Source of the DNA: Prevotella sp. S7-1-8
Lineage (GTDB): Bacteria > Bacteroidota > Bacteroidia > Bacteroidales > Bacteroidaceae
Direction: 5' to 3'
Assembly (NCBI RefSeq): GCF_000758925.1
Contig: NZ_JRNC01000002.1
Coordinates: forward strand, 1 to 64,000
Length of the DNA stretch: 64,000 bases
Part shown: positions 52,778 to 62,784 of the stretch, piece by piece
Layout of the letters: each line of letters starts with the position of its first letter
How positions within the stretch are numbered: position 1 is the stretch's first letter
Translations under genes and position numbers: made by a program
Notes under the pieces: model-generated
Databases searched by the model: none
Told to the model about the DNA's origin: nothing
The model's input: only the letters and a program-made list of their open reading frames with translations

Positions 52778-54124
52778 ATGGCTACCACTCTGATTATCAT
52801 ACAATTGCTCATCGTATTCGGATTCATCTTCATCGGTGCTCGAGTGGGTGGCATCGGTATGGGTATCTATGGCATGGTGGGCACCTTCCTGCTGGTGTTT
52901 GTCTTCGGATTGGCACCGGGCAAGGCACCCATTGACGTGATGATGATCATTGTTTCGGTCATCGTAGCTGCGGCCTCGCTACAAGCCACTGGAGGCCTTG
53001 ATTATTTAGTGGGGCTTACGGCCAAGTTCCTGCGCAAACATCCAGGCCAGATCACCTACCTCGGCCCATTGTCGTGCTGGGTGTTTTGCCTGCTCGCTGG
53101 CACGGCGCACACCAGCTACTCGCTCCTCCCCATCATCTCCGAGATAGCCCAAGCCAACAAGATAAGGCCCGAGCGCCCACTGAGCGTCAGCGTGATAGCA
53201 GCATCGCTGGGCATCACCGGCAGTCCGGTGAGCGCGGCTACGGCAGCCATCATCAGCACCGACATACTTGGTACCAAAGGCATAGACCTGGCCGACGTGA
53301 TGATGGTGTGCATACCCGCCTCGCTCATCGCCATCTTAGTGGCGGCATTCGTGCAAAACCGAGTGGGCAAAGAACTCGAAGACGATCCCATATACCAAGC
53401 TAAAGTGGCATCGGGCGAAATAAACCCAGAGGAGGACCGCAAGCGCATGCACCAGCTTGAGGAGCATCCCGACCCAAAGGCCAAACACTCTGTGTGGGCA
53501 TTCTTGGCAGGCGTGGCCATGGTGGTGGTGTTCGGTTTGTTCCCCGAGCTTAGGCCTCACTACATGGTAGATGGCGAGATGACGATGATATCTACATCAG
53601 AGATGATAGAGATCGTGATGATGTCGGCGGCAGCCCTCATCCTGATTATCGGCAAAGGCAGCGTGAAAACAGCTGCCAAAGGCACCGTCTTCGCCGCCGG
53701 CATGAACGCAATGGTGAGCATTTTCGGTATAGCGTGGATGGGCGACACATTCTTTAATAGCAACAAAGATTTCTTCGTGGCTCACCTATCAGACGTGGTG
53801 CAGTCGGCCCCATTCCTCTTTGCGGTCATTCTCTTCATCATGAGCATCATGCTCTTCTCGCAGGCAGCCACCGTGCGCACCATCTATCCGCTCGGCGTGC
53901 TGTTAGGCATCAACCCGCTATTCCTGCTGGCCATGTTCCCGGCCTGCAACGGGTATTTCTTCCTACCCAACTACCCCACCGAGGTAGCGGCCATCAATTT
54001 TGACCGCACGGGCACCACGAGGATAGGGCGATTTGTGGTGAACCACAGTTTCCAACTATCCGGATTTATCACCACTTTCGTGTCTATTGGATTGGCATTT
54101 CTTATCACACAGCTATTTTATTAA
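52778..54124 (+). CDS. dcuB: Anaerobic C4-dicarboxylate transporter (Dcu family)
   Basis: This inner-membrane antiporter exchanges aspartate, fumarate or malate for succinate under anaerobic conditions. The 448-residue protein begins with a Dcu-type helix (LIIIQLLIVFGFIFIGARVG) and contains the family segments GLDYLVGLTAKFLRKHP, LLAGTAHTSYSLLPIISEIA and ACNGYFFLPNYPTEVAAI. It heads a run of genes for asparagine and aspartate use, so the natural substrates here are likely aspartate in and succinate out. DcuA and DcuB cannot be told apart from sequence alone; the symbol names the general family. Confidence 0.93.
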   Translation: MATTLIIIQLLIVFGFIFIGARVGGIGMGIYGMVGTFLLVFVFGLAPGKAPIDVMMIIVSVIVAAASLQATGGLDYLVGLTAKFLRKHPGQITYLGPLSCWVFCLLAGTAHTSYSLLPIISEIAQANKIRPERPLSVSVIAASLGITGSPVSAATAAIISTDILGTKGIDLADVMMVCIPASLIAILVAAFVQNRVGKELEDDPIYQAKVASGEINPEEDRKRMHQLEEHPDPKAKHSVWAFLAGVAMVVVFGLFPELRPHYMVDGEMTMISTSEMIEIVMMSAAALILIIGKGSVKTAAKGTVFAAGMNAMVSIFGIAWMGDTFFNSNKDFFVAHLSDVVQSAPFLFAVILFIMSIMLFSQAATVRTIYPLGVLLGINPLFLLAMFPACNGYFFLPNYPTEVAAINFDRTGTTRIGRFVVNHSFQLSGFITTFVSIGLAFLITQLFY

Positions 54125-54162
54125 AACACATTAATAATATTAACCATTTAAAAAAAATTATT

Positions 54163-55215
54163 ATGAGACACTTACGCATTAACATCTTGATGATTGTCGC
54201 TCTGTTTGTCACCGTGAGCATGTACGCCAAACCCAAGGTTCGCATCTTGGCAACGGGTGGCACCATTGCGGGTGTGGCCAACAGTTCTACATCCTCCGCT
54301 TACAGCGCCGGCCAGCTTGGCGTGCAAACGCTGATTGCAGCCGTACCTCAAATTCAAGACTTGGCAGACGTATCGGGTGAGCAAATCTGCAACATTGGCA
54401 GCCAAGACATGAACGACCAAGTGTGGTTGAAGCTTGCCAAACGTATCAACCAGCTGCTCAACGAGGAGGGCTATGACGGTGTGCTCGTGACTCATGGCAC
54501 CGACACAATGGAAGAGACGGCCTACTTCTTGAGCCTTACCGTGCATAGCGATAAGCCCGTGGTTTTGGTGGGGGCCATGCGTTCGGCCACTGCAATATCC
54601 GCAGATGGACCTGCTAACCTCTATAACGCGGTAGCCACCATCGTGACACCGGAATCTCGCGACAAGGGCGTGATGGTTTGCATGAACGATCAGCTGTTTG
54701 ACGCCAAATCGGTTATCAAGACGCATACCACCGACTGCGCTACCTTCAAAGGCGGCATCTATGGCCAAATTGGTAACGTGTTCAATGGTAAAGCATACTA
54801 TTTGCAGACCCCTTCATGCAAGCGCGGCACAGCCTCTGAATTTAGCGTAGACAATCTTGACAAGCTGCCACAGGTGGGTATCATCTATGGTTACTCCAAT
54901 TGCTCAGCCCTTCCTATCAAGGCTTTTGCTGACGCCAAATACGATGGTATCGTGCTGGCAGGCGTAGGTGATGGCAACTTCTACAAAGACGTGTTCGACG
55001 AGGCCATCAAAGCACAAAACAGCGGTATACAGATCGTGCGCTCAAGCCGCGTGCCCACAGGTCCAACAAACCTTAACGCTGAAGTTGACGACAACAAATA
55101 CCACTTCGTGGCATCGCTCAACCTCAATCCACAAAAGGCCCGCGTGCTGCTGATGCTGGCTTTGACCAAGACACACGACTGGCAACAAATTCAAAAATAC
55201 TATCAGGAATATTAA
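54163..55215 (+). CDS. ansB: Periplasmic L-asparaginase, type II
   Basis: This enzyme hydrolyses asparagine to aspartate and ammonia. The 350-residue protein has a signal peptide (to about residue 22), placing it in the periplasm. Both threonine sites are present: ATGGTIAGVAN (nucleophile Thr in GGTIAG) and VTHGTDTMEETAYFL (second Thr with Asp). It lies 38 nt downstream of the Dcu transporter, which would take up the aspartate formed, and upstream of a porin and aspartase. Confidence 0.95.
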   Translation: MRHLRINILMIVALFVTVSMYAKPKVRILATGGTIAGVANSSTSSAYSAGQLGVQTLIAAVPQIQDLADVSGEQICNIGSQDMNDQVWLKLAKRINQLLNEEGYDGVLVTHGTDTMEETAYFLSLTVHSDKPVVLVGAMRSATAISADGPANLYNAVATIVTPESRDKGVMVCMNDQLFDAKSVIKTHTTDCATFKGGIYGQIGNVFNGKAYYLQTPSCKRGTASEFSVDNLDKLPQVGIIYGYSNCSALPIKAFADAKYDGIVLAGVGDGNFYKDVFDEAIKAQNSGIQIVRSSRVPTGPTNLNAEVDDNKYHFVASLNLNPQKARVLLMLALTKTHDWQQIQKYYQEY

Positions 55216-55220
55216 TCGAA

Positions 55221-55337
55221 AGCCTGTACAGGCTGCATAAACTGAGGAGCTGACGCTTCTGCCGACAATGTGAAGACAAACTGCCACACACGCTATCGGC
55301 AGCCCACACGCAGTAGGCGCGGATAGCGAGGCTCCTC
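55221..55337 (+). other. Structured spacer between ansB and the porin gene
   Basis: It begins with a perfect 14-bp palindrome (AGCCTGTACAGGCT, 55221-55234), then nested inverted repeats: GAGGAGC/GCTCCTC (55244-55250 and 55331-55337) around CTGCCGA/TCGGCAG (55259-55265 and 55296-55302). This may be an RNA processing or stabilising structure in the polycistronic message; there is no T run, so not a simple terminator. Confidence 0.35.
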
Positions 55338-55373
55338 TCTAAAATCTTATTTAAGAACATAATATCCATTCGT

Positions 55374-56570
55374 ATGAAAAAAATTATGATGGTTTGCGCC
55401 ATGATCTCCATGACATTGGGAGCAAGCGCACAAGGCAACAACACAGGCATGGGTGGCAATGACGGCAACTACGAGTCGTTAGCCAACCGCGTTTTCAAGT
55501 TGGAAAAAAAGAGCGATGCCTTCAACGTGTACTTCAATTATGCATCGAGTTTCCAAGCCAACGACGATGGCCAGAACTGGGGCACCTCGTTCAAGAACAA
55601 GCAAGCCCGCTTGGAGATCAAGGGTAATATCACCGACAAGCTCTCCTACCGCTTTCGCCACCGCCTGAACAGATGCACCAAGGCACAGAGCGAGGACAAC
55701 TTCGCCAAAGCTACCGACATCTTGTCCGTGGCTTACCAATTCAACGACAAGTTTGGAGTAACGGGTGGTAAGATGTGTCAAAACTGGGGTGGATTTGAGT
55801 TTGACGAAAACCCTATGTACATATATCAGTACTCTGACATGGTGGACAACATGGACAACTTCATGGCCGGCGTAAATTTCGCGTTCAAACCAATCCCATC
55901 ACAAGAAATCAACGTCAACATTACTGACGCTTATAACAATAAGCTCAGCGACGATTACGGACCCAACCTCAAAGTGTTGAAAGACACCCGAACCTTGAAC
56001 GCCGTGGAGGCAAGCTATCATCCACTTACCTATATCATTTTGTGGAACGGTAGCTTCTTTGACAACAAGTTGCAAACCCGCTGGTCTTGGGGCTCTCAGA
56101 CACAGGCCAAAGGCGAGCATAGCCAAATGGTGGTATTGGGACAAAAACTCAATTTGCCGAAATTCCAATGGTATTTCGACTACATGGGAGCCTTTGACGA
56201 CGTAGACCGCTTGGGCATTGCCACCAACGACTTGGCAAAATTCCTCCCTGCCGGCAATTTGCGCTATGGCAACGTGCACTACAACTCGTTCATCACCAAA
56301 GCTAACTGGCAGTTCGCACCACAGTGGAACCTGATGCTCAAAGGCATGTATGAGACCGCCAGCGTTAACAAGATAGAAGAGCTGAAAAACTACCGCAAGT
56401 CAATGGGATACTTCGCAAGCGTGGAGTATTACCCCGTGCAGGCACAAGATTTCCGCATATTCTTGGCATACATCGGCCGCAACTACAAGTTCAACGAAAA
56501 GAGCCAGTTGGCCAATTACAGCACTAATCGCATCGAATTAGGCTTCATGTACAGAATAAAGGCTTTCTAA
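55374..56570 (+). CDS. Porin (OprO/P-like outer-membrane protein)
   Basis: The 398-residue protein has a signal peptide (to about residue 19, ending ASAQ), a short coiled segment (NYESLANRVFKLEKK) and then 16-strand-type porin sequence (for example ARLEIKGNITDKLSYRFRHR), ending RIELGFMYRIKAF. It is placed between asparaginase and aspartase genes, so it probably lets asparagine and aspartate through the outer membrane. The specificity is inferred from context. Confidence 0.85.
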   Translation: MKKIMMVCAMISMTLGASAQGNNTGMGGNDGNYESLANRVFKLEKKSDAFNVYFNYASSFQANDDGQNWGTSFKNKQARLEIKGNITDKLSYRFRHRLNRCTKAQSEDNFAKATDILSVAYQFNDKFGVTGGKMCQNWGGFEFDENPMYIYQYSDMVDNMDNFMAGVNFAFKPIPSQEINVNITDAYNNKLSDDYGPNLKVLKDTRTLNAVEASYHPLTYIILWNGSFFDNKLQTRWSWGSQTQAKGEHSQMVVLGQKLNLPKFQWYFDYMGAFDDVDRLGIATNDLAKFLPAGNLRYGNVHYNSFITKANWQFAPQWNLMLKGMYETASVNKIEELKNYRKSMGYFASVEYYPVQAQDFRIFLAYIGRNYKFNEKSQLANYSTNRIELGFMYRIKAF

Positions 56571-56586
56571 GTCCCATACCCTAACA

Positions 56587-56640
56587 AGGAGACGGCATTG
56601 AATACCAGTAGGTCTCACGCTCGTCTCCTCACCTCTTTTT
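56587..56640 (+). terminator. Partial terminator between the porin and aspA
   Basis: AGGAGACG and CGTCTCCT form an exact 8-bp stem with a long loop, followed within 7 nt by TTTTT. It may lower transcription into aspA. Confidence 0.45.
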
Positions 56641-56675
56641 AACATCACAACATCTCAAACTTAAATCAAGCTATT

Positions 56676-58088
56676 ATGGAAAAAAACGCAAAATTCCGTG
56701 TAGAGTCTGACCTCTTGGGCGAATTGCAAGTACCCGCCGAGGCCTATTACGGCGTGCAGACACAACGCGCCATCAACAATTATAAAATATCCAACTCCAA
56801 GATGTGCGACTATCCAGAGTTCGTCATCTCGATAGCCTACGTCAAGAAAGCCGCAGCCGCCGCCAACGCGGAGCTTGGCGCGTTGGATAAAAATATCGCG
56901 GAAGGCATTTGCAAGGCTGCCGACGAAGTGATAGGCGGCAAACTTTGGGAAAACTTCCCAGTGGATATGATGCAAGGAGGAGCCGGTACATCGGTGAACA
57001 TGAACGCCAATGAGGTGATAGCCAACAGGGCATTGGAACTCATGGGCTACGAGAAGGGCGACTATCCACACTGCTATCCCAACGACCATGTGAACTGCGG
57101 ACAATCGACCAACGACGCATACCCCACAGCATTGCGCTACGCCGTGTATCGCATGAACAAAGACTTGCTGAAGAGCTTGAAACAACTCGCGGACGCTTTC
57201 CGTGCTAAAGGCGAGGAGTTCAAGGAAGACGTGAAGATGGGGCGCACCCAACTGCAAGACGCCGTGCCCATGACATCCGGCCAAGAGTTTACGGCATTCG
57301 CCAACACGTTGCAAGATGAGATAGCCCATATCGAGTACAACGCCAAGCTGTTGCTCACCATCAACATGGGCGCCACTGCCATCGGCACAGGACTGAACGC
57401 CGTTCCGGGCTATGCCGACTTGGTGACAAAGCTTCTCTGCCAATACACTGGCGACGAATTTAAGAAGGCCGACGACATGATTGCCGCCACACCAGACACA
57501 AGCGATTATGTGGGCTATTCTGGCGCACTGAAACGTCTGGCCGCCAAACTATCCAAGATTTGCAACGACCTTCGCCTCATGGCATCAGGCCCACGATGCG
57601 GTCTGAACGAGATTAACTTGCCCCCCATGGCACCCGGATCGTCTATCATGCCCGGCAAGGTGAACCCCGTAATCCCCGAGGTGACAAACCAAGTGTGTTT
57701 CAAGGTTATAGGTAACGACACCACCGTGACACTGGCTGCCGAAGCCGGACAACTGCAACTCAACGTCATGGAGCCGGTTATCGTGGAATGCTTGTTCGAG
57801 AACGTGTCGTGGCTCACTAACGCCATGAACACCCTGAGGGAAAAATGCGTGCAGGGCATCACGGTGAACGCCAAACACAATATGGACACCGTGAAACACT
57901 CTATCGGCATCGTGACCGCCCTAAACCCATACATTGGTTACAAGAACAGCACCAAGGTGGCCAAAGAAGCCTTGGAGACAGGCAAGAGTCTGCACGAGAT
58001 AGTCTTGGAGAAAAAACTGCTCACCGAGGAGCAGGTGGACGAAATTCTCGACCCCAAAGCTATGCTCACGGCACACAACAAGATTTGA
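56676..58088 (+). CDS. aspA: Aspartate ammonia-lyase (aspartase)
   Basis: This enzyme converts aspartate to fumarate and ammonia. The 470-residue protein carries the fumarase/aspartase signature GSSIMPGKVNP, and other family parts such as VRVESDLLGE-like RVESDLLGELQVPA, GGAGTSVNMNANEV and GRTQLQDAVPMT. Length is that of the family. It closes the dcuB-ansB-porin-aspA run, delivering fumarate as electron acceptor; a terminator follows about 60 nt downstream. Confidence 0.96.
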   Translation: MEKNAKFRVESDLLGELQVPAEAYYGVQTQRAINNYKISNSKMCDYPEFVISIAYVKKAAAAANAELGALDKNIAEGICKAADEVIGGKLWENFPVDMMQGGAGTSVNMNANEVIANRALELMGYEKGDYPHCYPNDHVNCGQSTNDAYPTALRYAVYRMNKDLLKSLKQLADAFRAKGEEFKEDVKMGRTQLQDAVPMTSGQEFTAFANTLQDEIAHIEYNAKLLLTINMGATAIGTGLNAVPGYADLVTKLLCQYTGDEFKKADDMIAATPDTSDYVGYSGALKRLAAKLSKICNDLRLMASGPRCGLNEINLPPMAPGSSIMPGKVNPVIPEVTNQVCFKVIGNDTTVTLAAEAGQLQLNVMEPVIVECLFENVSWLTNAMNTLREKCVQGITVNAKHNMDTVKHSIGIVTALNPYIGYKNSTKVAKEALETGKSLHEIVLEKKLLTEEQVDEILDPKAMLTAHNKI

Positions 58089-58146
58089 CGCCTACACGAA
58101 AGGGCATGACCCACACGCCGAATGAGACGGCACTAAAACACCTATC

Positions 58147-58183
58147 AACCGCGAAGCCAACACAATGGCCTCGCGGTTTTTTT
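58147..58183 (+). terminator. Intrinsic terminator after aspA
   Basis: AACCGCGA and TCGCGGTT form an 8-bp stem, extended inward by GCC/GGC after one mismatch, and a run of seven T follows. Confidence 0.8.
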
Positions 58184-58346
58184 ACCAAGACATCAAAAGA
58201 AAAAGGAAAAGCATTCCCAAAATCCGAGAAAAACATCTTTTTTGTCAAGAAACCACAATATCAGGGGCCGTTAGTGAGTTGTAATAATACAAGCCAGGCC
58301 ACGCAGGTGGCTGACGGCCGACCATTCAAGACATGATTTTGACAAG

Positions 58347-59573
58347 ATGCAAGACCAACATTCAAAAATAACCACCAAGCAATATTTGCTGCCATTCGCG
58401 CTCGTTACCTCGCTCTTCTTTTTGTGGGGTTTTGCCCGAGCCATTTTAGACGTGCTCAACAAGCATTTCCAAAACGCCCTGGACATCACCATCACGCAAT
58501 CGTCGTTGATACAGGTGACCACCTATTTGGGCTATTTCATCATGGCCATCCCGGCCGGATGGTTCATCAATAGGCAAGGCTACCGCATGGGGGTGGTGTT
58601 CGGGCTGACACTATTCGGCATCGGGTCGTTGCTCTTCATACCCGGCGCCGAGGCCGGAACGTTCTACGCTTACTTGGGTGCGCTGTTCATCATCGGCTGC
58701 GGATTGGTATTCTTGGAGACAGCCGCCAATCCTTACGTCACAGAGCTTGGACACCCCGACAGCGCCACCAGCAGGCTAAACCTCTCACAATCGTTTAACG
58801 GCTTGGGATCGCTATCGGCAACATTCATCGTGGGGCAGTTTCTTTTTAACGGAACGGAGAGCGGCGGCAATATTGTCATTCCATACACCGCACTGGGCAT
58901 AGTGGTGCTGATCATAGCGGTGGTATTTTCACGGGTGGACCTGCCCGAGATACAACACCGAATTACCGCCGAGGACCGCAGCCAGGGCACTCGCATCATG
59001 AAGCTCTTTCATCACCATCCCATGTTTGTCTTTGGACTGCTCGCGCTACTGGCTTACGAGATAGCGGAGATATCCATCAACAGCTATTTCATCAATTATG
59101 TCACGGCCAAAGGCTGGATGACAGACAACACCGCCTCCATCATCCTCACCGTAGCGCTCGGGCTGTTCATGGTGGGACGCTTTGCGGGTAGCTGGGCCAT
59201 GCGGCGCGTCAAACCAGAACGCATGTTGCTATATTGCGCCACTGGCAGCGTGACATGCGTAGGCGTGGTCATGCTCAACCTTGGTGTCGTGTCGATGGTG
59301 GCCCTCGTTCTCAACTACATTTGCGAGGCCATCATGTTTCCCACCATCTTCTCGCTGTCGCTTCGGGGGTTGGGCAATCTCACCAAGAGCGCGTCGTCGC
59401 TGCTCATGATGACACCCATCGGTGGCTGCGGATTTCTGCTCATGGGCCTCATTGCCGACTCCACGCACATGATGAGCATGCCGTTCATTATACCGTTCAT
59501 AGGCTTTTTCGTGGTATTGTTGTTCGCGTCGGAGCTTACACGCAAACAAAAGCCCACTATCCTGATAATTTGA
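58347..59573 (+). CDS. Sugar MFS transporter, FucP-like
   Basis: The 408-residue inner-membrane protein belongs to the FHS (fucose-galactose-glucose:H+ symporter) branch of the MFS, shown by the N-terminal SLFFLWGFARAILDVLNKHF, the segment GCGLVFLETAANPYVTELG and 12 hydrophobic helices. FucP homologues import L-fucose or other sugars. It lies 9 nt upstream of an outer-membrane barrel gene, suggesting a linked uptake system, although no fucose catabolic gene is present. The sugar is unknown. Confidence 0.9.
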   Translation: MQDQHSKITTKQYLLPFALVTSLFFLWGFARAILDVLNKHFQNALDITITQSSLIQVTTYLGYFIMAIPAGWFINRQGYRMGVVFGLTLFGIGSLLFIPGAEAGTFYAYLGALFIIGCGLVFLETAANPYVTELGHPDSATSRLNLSQSFNGLGSLSATFIVGQFLFNGTESGGNIVIPYTALGIVVLIIAVVFSRVDLPEIQHRITAEDRSQGTRIMKLFHHHPMFVFGLLALLAYEIAEISINSYFINYVTAKGWMTDNTASIILTVALGLFMVGRFAGSWAMRRVKPERMLLYCATGSVTCVGVVMLNLGVVSMVALVLNYICEAIMFPTIFSLSLRGLGNLTKSASSLLMMTPIGGCGFLLMGLIADSTHMMSMPFIIPFIGFFVVLLFASELTRKQKPTILII

Positions 59574-59582
59574 GACTGAACC

Positions 59583-62519
59583 ATGTCAAGAATTTCCTCA
59601 TCTGCCCTTATCGCAAAACTCACGCTGGCAATATTGGCATCCATGCTGTGCGCCACCGTCTCGGCACGCCACATCTTGGGATGGGTGATAGGAGCCGACA
59701 CCCGTCAGCCTCTGAAAGGCGTGCGCGTGGAACTGCTCTCGGCCGCGGACAGCACAGTGGTGGGCTCGGCCATCACCACTGAGAACAATTATTGGTACGG
59801 CAACACGCCCATGTACCAAATAGATGTGACAAACCATACCTCTTATATATTGCGCTTCTCGATGGTGGGCTACACCACCTTGTACCGCCCGGTCAAGGTG
59901 GAGATGGCCGATCGCGTGAACGAGCAAGTGATAGACGCGGTAAAAATGGAGCCCGCGGCCACTATGCTCGACGAGGTGACGGTAACCGCCACCAAGATAA
60001 AAATGGTGATGCACGGCGACACCTTGGTTTACAACGCGTCAGCGTTCAAGCTGAGCCAAGGCTCCATGCTCGACGCACTCATCAGGCAACTGCCCGGCGC
60101 CACGCTGCAAGACGGACTCATCAAGGTGAACGGGCGCACCGTCAGCTCGCTCCTTATAGACGGCCGCGACTTCTTCAAGGGTGACGCCAAAAAAGCTTTG
60201 GAAAACCTGCCGGCCTACACCGTGGATAAAATAAAGGCTTATGACAAGCTCGGACAGGATAGCCGACTGATGGGGCGCGACATGAACGATCGCACTTTCG
60301 TGCTCGACGTGAGCTTGAAAAAGCAATATCACCAAGGATTGATAGGCAACGCAGACATGGCCGGCGGCACCGACCGACGCTACAATGGCAAGCTCTTCGC
60401 CATGCGATACACCAAACGGTCGCGACTCACCGTGACGGCGGCAGCCAACAATATGAACGACCGCGGCACACCCGGCGAGGATGTCGACATGGAGACAGCA
60501 CCCGACACAGGAGGCGGACTAACCGACACCAAAAGCGGCACGCTGACCTATCGCTACGAGGGGGCCGGCGAAGATAACTATATAGAGTGTACGACCGCAC
60601 TCTCACGCTCAGACAACGAGACGACACAGCGCATCACGTCGCAAAACTTCCTGACCGGCGGAGACCACTATGGCTTGGCACAATCGACCAATCGCAACAA
60701 AAACACCGCATGGAACACGGGGCTATATTTCAGCCTGACACCGGGACAGCACATGCTCTCGGGAAACTCCTCCATAAACATCAGCAAAGGCAATGGATGG
60801 AGCAACAGCCGATCCGCGCGCCTCAATGCCAAACCAAGCGCAATCGCCACCCTTGACAGTTTGTTCATGCCCAAGTCTGGCCAGCGCCTATTGGCCATGA
60901 CCATCAACCGCGTGCGAAACGACCGGCTTTTCCAAACCAACACCCTGTCGTATGACGCCGACCTTACAGACCGCATAGCTTTTGGCAAGGACAAAGAAAA
61001 CAGCTGGAACAACATGTTGACCATGAGGGCAAACGCGAACTATGAACGGACCAATAACGACAGCCACGCCCTGAACCACATAGACTACATGGCCGCACAA
61101 GGCACGAACGACCATCGCAGACAATACGAAGAAACACCTATTCACAACTACTCGATAGACGCCAACATAGACTACACCCGCCTGATAAACATGGACACAA
61201 CCAACACGGCATCCATCTATATCAGGCCAAGTTATCAGTTCAGACAGACATACAGTGACACCGACCACAGCCTCTACCGATTAGACCAATTAGCCCATTA
61301 CACCGACTCGGCCTACGCATTGGGCGTGTTGCCCTCCACGCGCGAGGCCCTGACCAGCGCGCTCGACAGAATGAACAGCTATCGTAACCGAACGAGAAAC
61401 GTGGAGCATACGGCCAGCATGACCTTCAACTACAACCACGGCGACGGAACGCGCCGACCGCAATATGTCGTGGAGCTTACGCTACCCATACGCGAGCGAT
61501 ACGAGAAGATAGAATATTACCGCAACAAAAGCTACTCCAAGGAACGACACTCGTTGCTCTTCGAGCCCACGCTGAACTTCACTTACCATTTCAACGACTC
61601 CACTGGCCTGCGATTAGCCTCGGTCACCTATTCCACCAACCAGCAGCAACCGTCGCTGACCTCCATGCTCGACATACGCGACGACGCCAACCCCTTGATA
61701 GTGACCCTTGGCAACGAGCACCTGAAAAAATCGAGAACGCACGGCCTTTTCATGATGGCGGCCATCTTCAACATGGCCTCGCAACGCAACTACAGCGTCA
61801 GCATGAACGCCAGCATCATCCAGAACGCCATCGCAACGGCTAACGTGTATGACAAAGCGACAGGCATCACCACCACCCGACCGGCAAACATCAACGGCAA
61901 CTGGAACGCTGGAGCCGCCGTGCAGACCACCACACCAATAGACAGACGCAAACGCATCATGCTGGAAGAAGCCTTCTCCGCCAACTATAGCAACAACGTG
62001 GATCTCACCACCGTTAAGGGGACGAATATCGAGCGCAGCGAAGTGCACAACTGGACCCTGGCCAACAACCTCAACGTGAGCTACCAACTGTCTGACAATT
62101 TGAGGGCAGAACTGAAAACAGCAATCACACACCAGCGAGCCACGAGCGACCGAAACGACTTCCAAGCGGTGAGCGCGTGGGACTGCAACGTAGGCCTGAG
62201 CGGCAGCATAAAACTGCCTTGGGGCATGGAGTGCGCCACAAGCATCGTGGACTATATACGCCGAGGCTACAACGATCCACAGATGAACACCAACGAAACC
62301 GTGTGGAACATGCGCCTCACCAAGCAGTTCATGAACGACAAGCTGGCCCTGTCGATAGATGGGTTTGACATCTTGGGCAACTTGAGCAACAACATGTTCA
62401 CGCTCGACGCGCAAGGGCGCACAGAGACTTGGACCAACTCGTTGAACCGTTTTTTCATGATTCGGGCCGCCTACAAATTCACCTTTGGCATGGAAAAACC
62501 CTCCAGCACAATCTTCTGA
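59583..62519 (+). CDS. Outer-membrane beta-barrel protein with carboxypeptidase-like N-domain (TonB-receptor-like)
   Basis: The 978-residue protein has a signal peptide (to about residue 28, ending VSA), a carboxypeptidase-regulatory-like domain (HILGWVIGADTRQPLKGVRV, about 30-125), a plug-like domain (residues about 130-240; LDALIRQLPGATLQDGLIKV) and a long barrel. It is of the OMP_b-brl_3 type, the same family as the gene in the AT-rich island, but with normal base composition. The C-terminal barrel ends KPSSTIF. It is 9 nt behind the FucP-like gene and probably cotranscribed. Ligand unknown. Confidence 0.87.
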   Translation: MSRISSSALIAKLTLAILASMLCATVSARHILGWVIGADTRQPLKGVRVELLSAADSTVVGSAITTENNYWYGNTPMYQIDVTNHTSYILRFSMVGYTTLYRPVKVEMADRVNEQVIDAVKMEPAATMLDEVTVTATKIKMVMHGDTLVYNASAFKLSQGSMLDALIRQLPGATLQDGLIKVNGRTVSSLLIDGRDFFKGDAKKALENLPAYTVDKIKAYDKLGQDSRLMGRDMNDRTFVLDVSLKKQYHQGLIGNADMAGGTDRRYNGKLFAMRYTKRSRLTVTAAANNMNDRGTPGEDVDMETAPDTGGGLTDTKSGTLTYRYEGAGEDNYIECTTALSRSDNETTQRITSQNFLTGGDHYGLAQSTNRNKNTAWNTGLYFSLTPGQHMLSGNSSINISKGNGWSNSRSARLNAKPSAIATLDSLFMPKSGQRLLAMTINRVRNDRLFQTNTLSYDADLTDRIAFGKDKENSWNNMLTMRANANYERTNNDSHALNHIDYMAAQGTNDHRRQYEETPIHNYSIDANIDYTRLINMDTTNTASIYIRPSYQFRQTYSDTDHSLYRLDQLAHYTDSAYALGVLPSTREALTSALDRMNSYRNRTRNVEHTASMTFNYNHGDGTRRPQYVVELTLPIRERYEKIEYYRNKSYSKERHSLLFEPTLNFTYHFNDSTGLRLASVTYSTNQQQPSLTSMLDIRDDANPLIVTLGNEHLKKSRTHGLFMMAAIFNMASQRNYSVSMNASIIQNAIATANVYDKATGITTTRPANINGNWNAGAAVQTTTPIDRRKRIMLEEAFSANYSNNVDLTTVKGTNIERSEVHNWTLANNLNVSYQLSDNLRAELKTAITHQRATSDRNDFQAVSAWDCNVGLSGSIKLPWGMECATSIVDYIRRGYNDPQMNTNETVWNMRLTKQFMNDKLALSIDGFDILGNLSNNMFTLDAQGRTETWTNSLNRFFMIRAAYKFTFGMEKPSSTIF

Positions 62520-62784
62520 CAATAACATGAGCACAAACAAGCCACCACGCCTTGAAAGAGACGCAGAATGTCTCCAACTATGCTATGACATCATTTTTGG
62601 CGCATGGGCGCACGACCACCATCATGCCATGTCATCTACAAAAAATATATTATGAACATTGGCGCGCCATATTGACGGTCCGTGATAAATCACGCCCCTA
62701 CGGGCAACACGGCGCGCAACAATCCAACGATCCGCGCGCCTTTGAAATTGAGTTTTAATATGTGGCAAGAAATAACGACGAACT

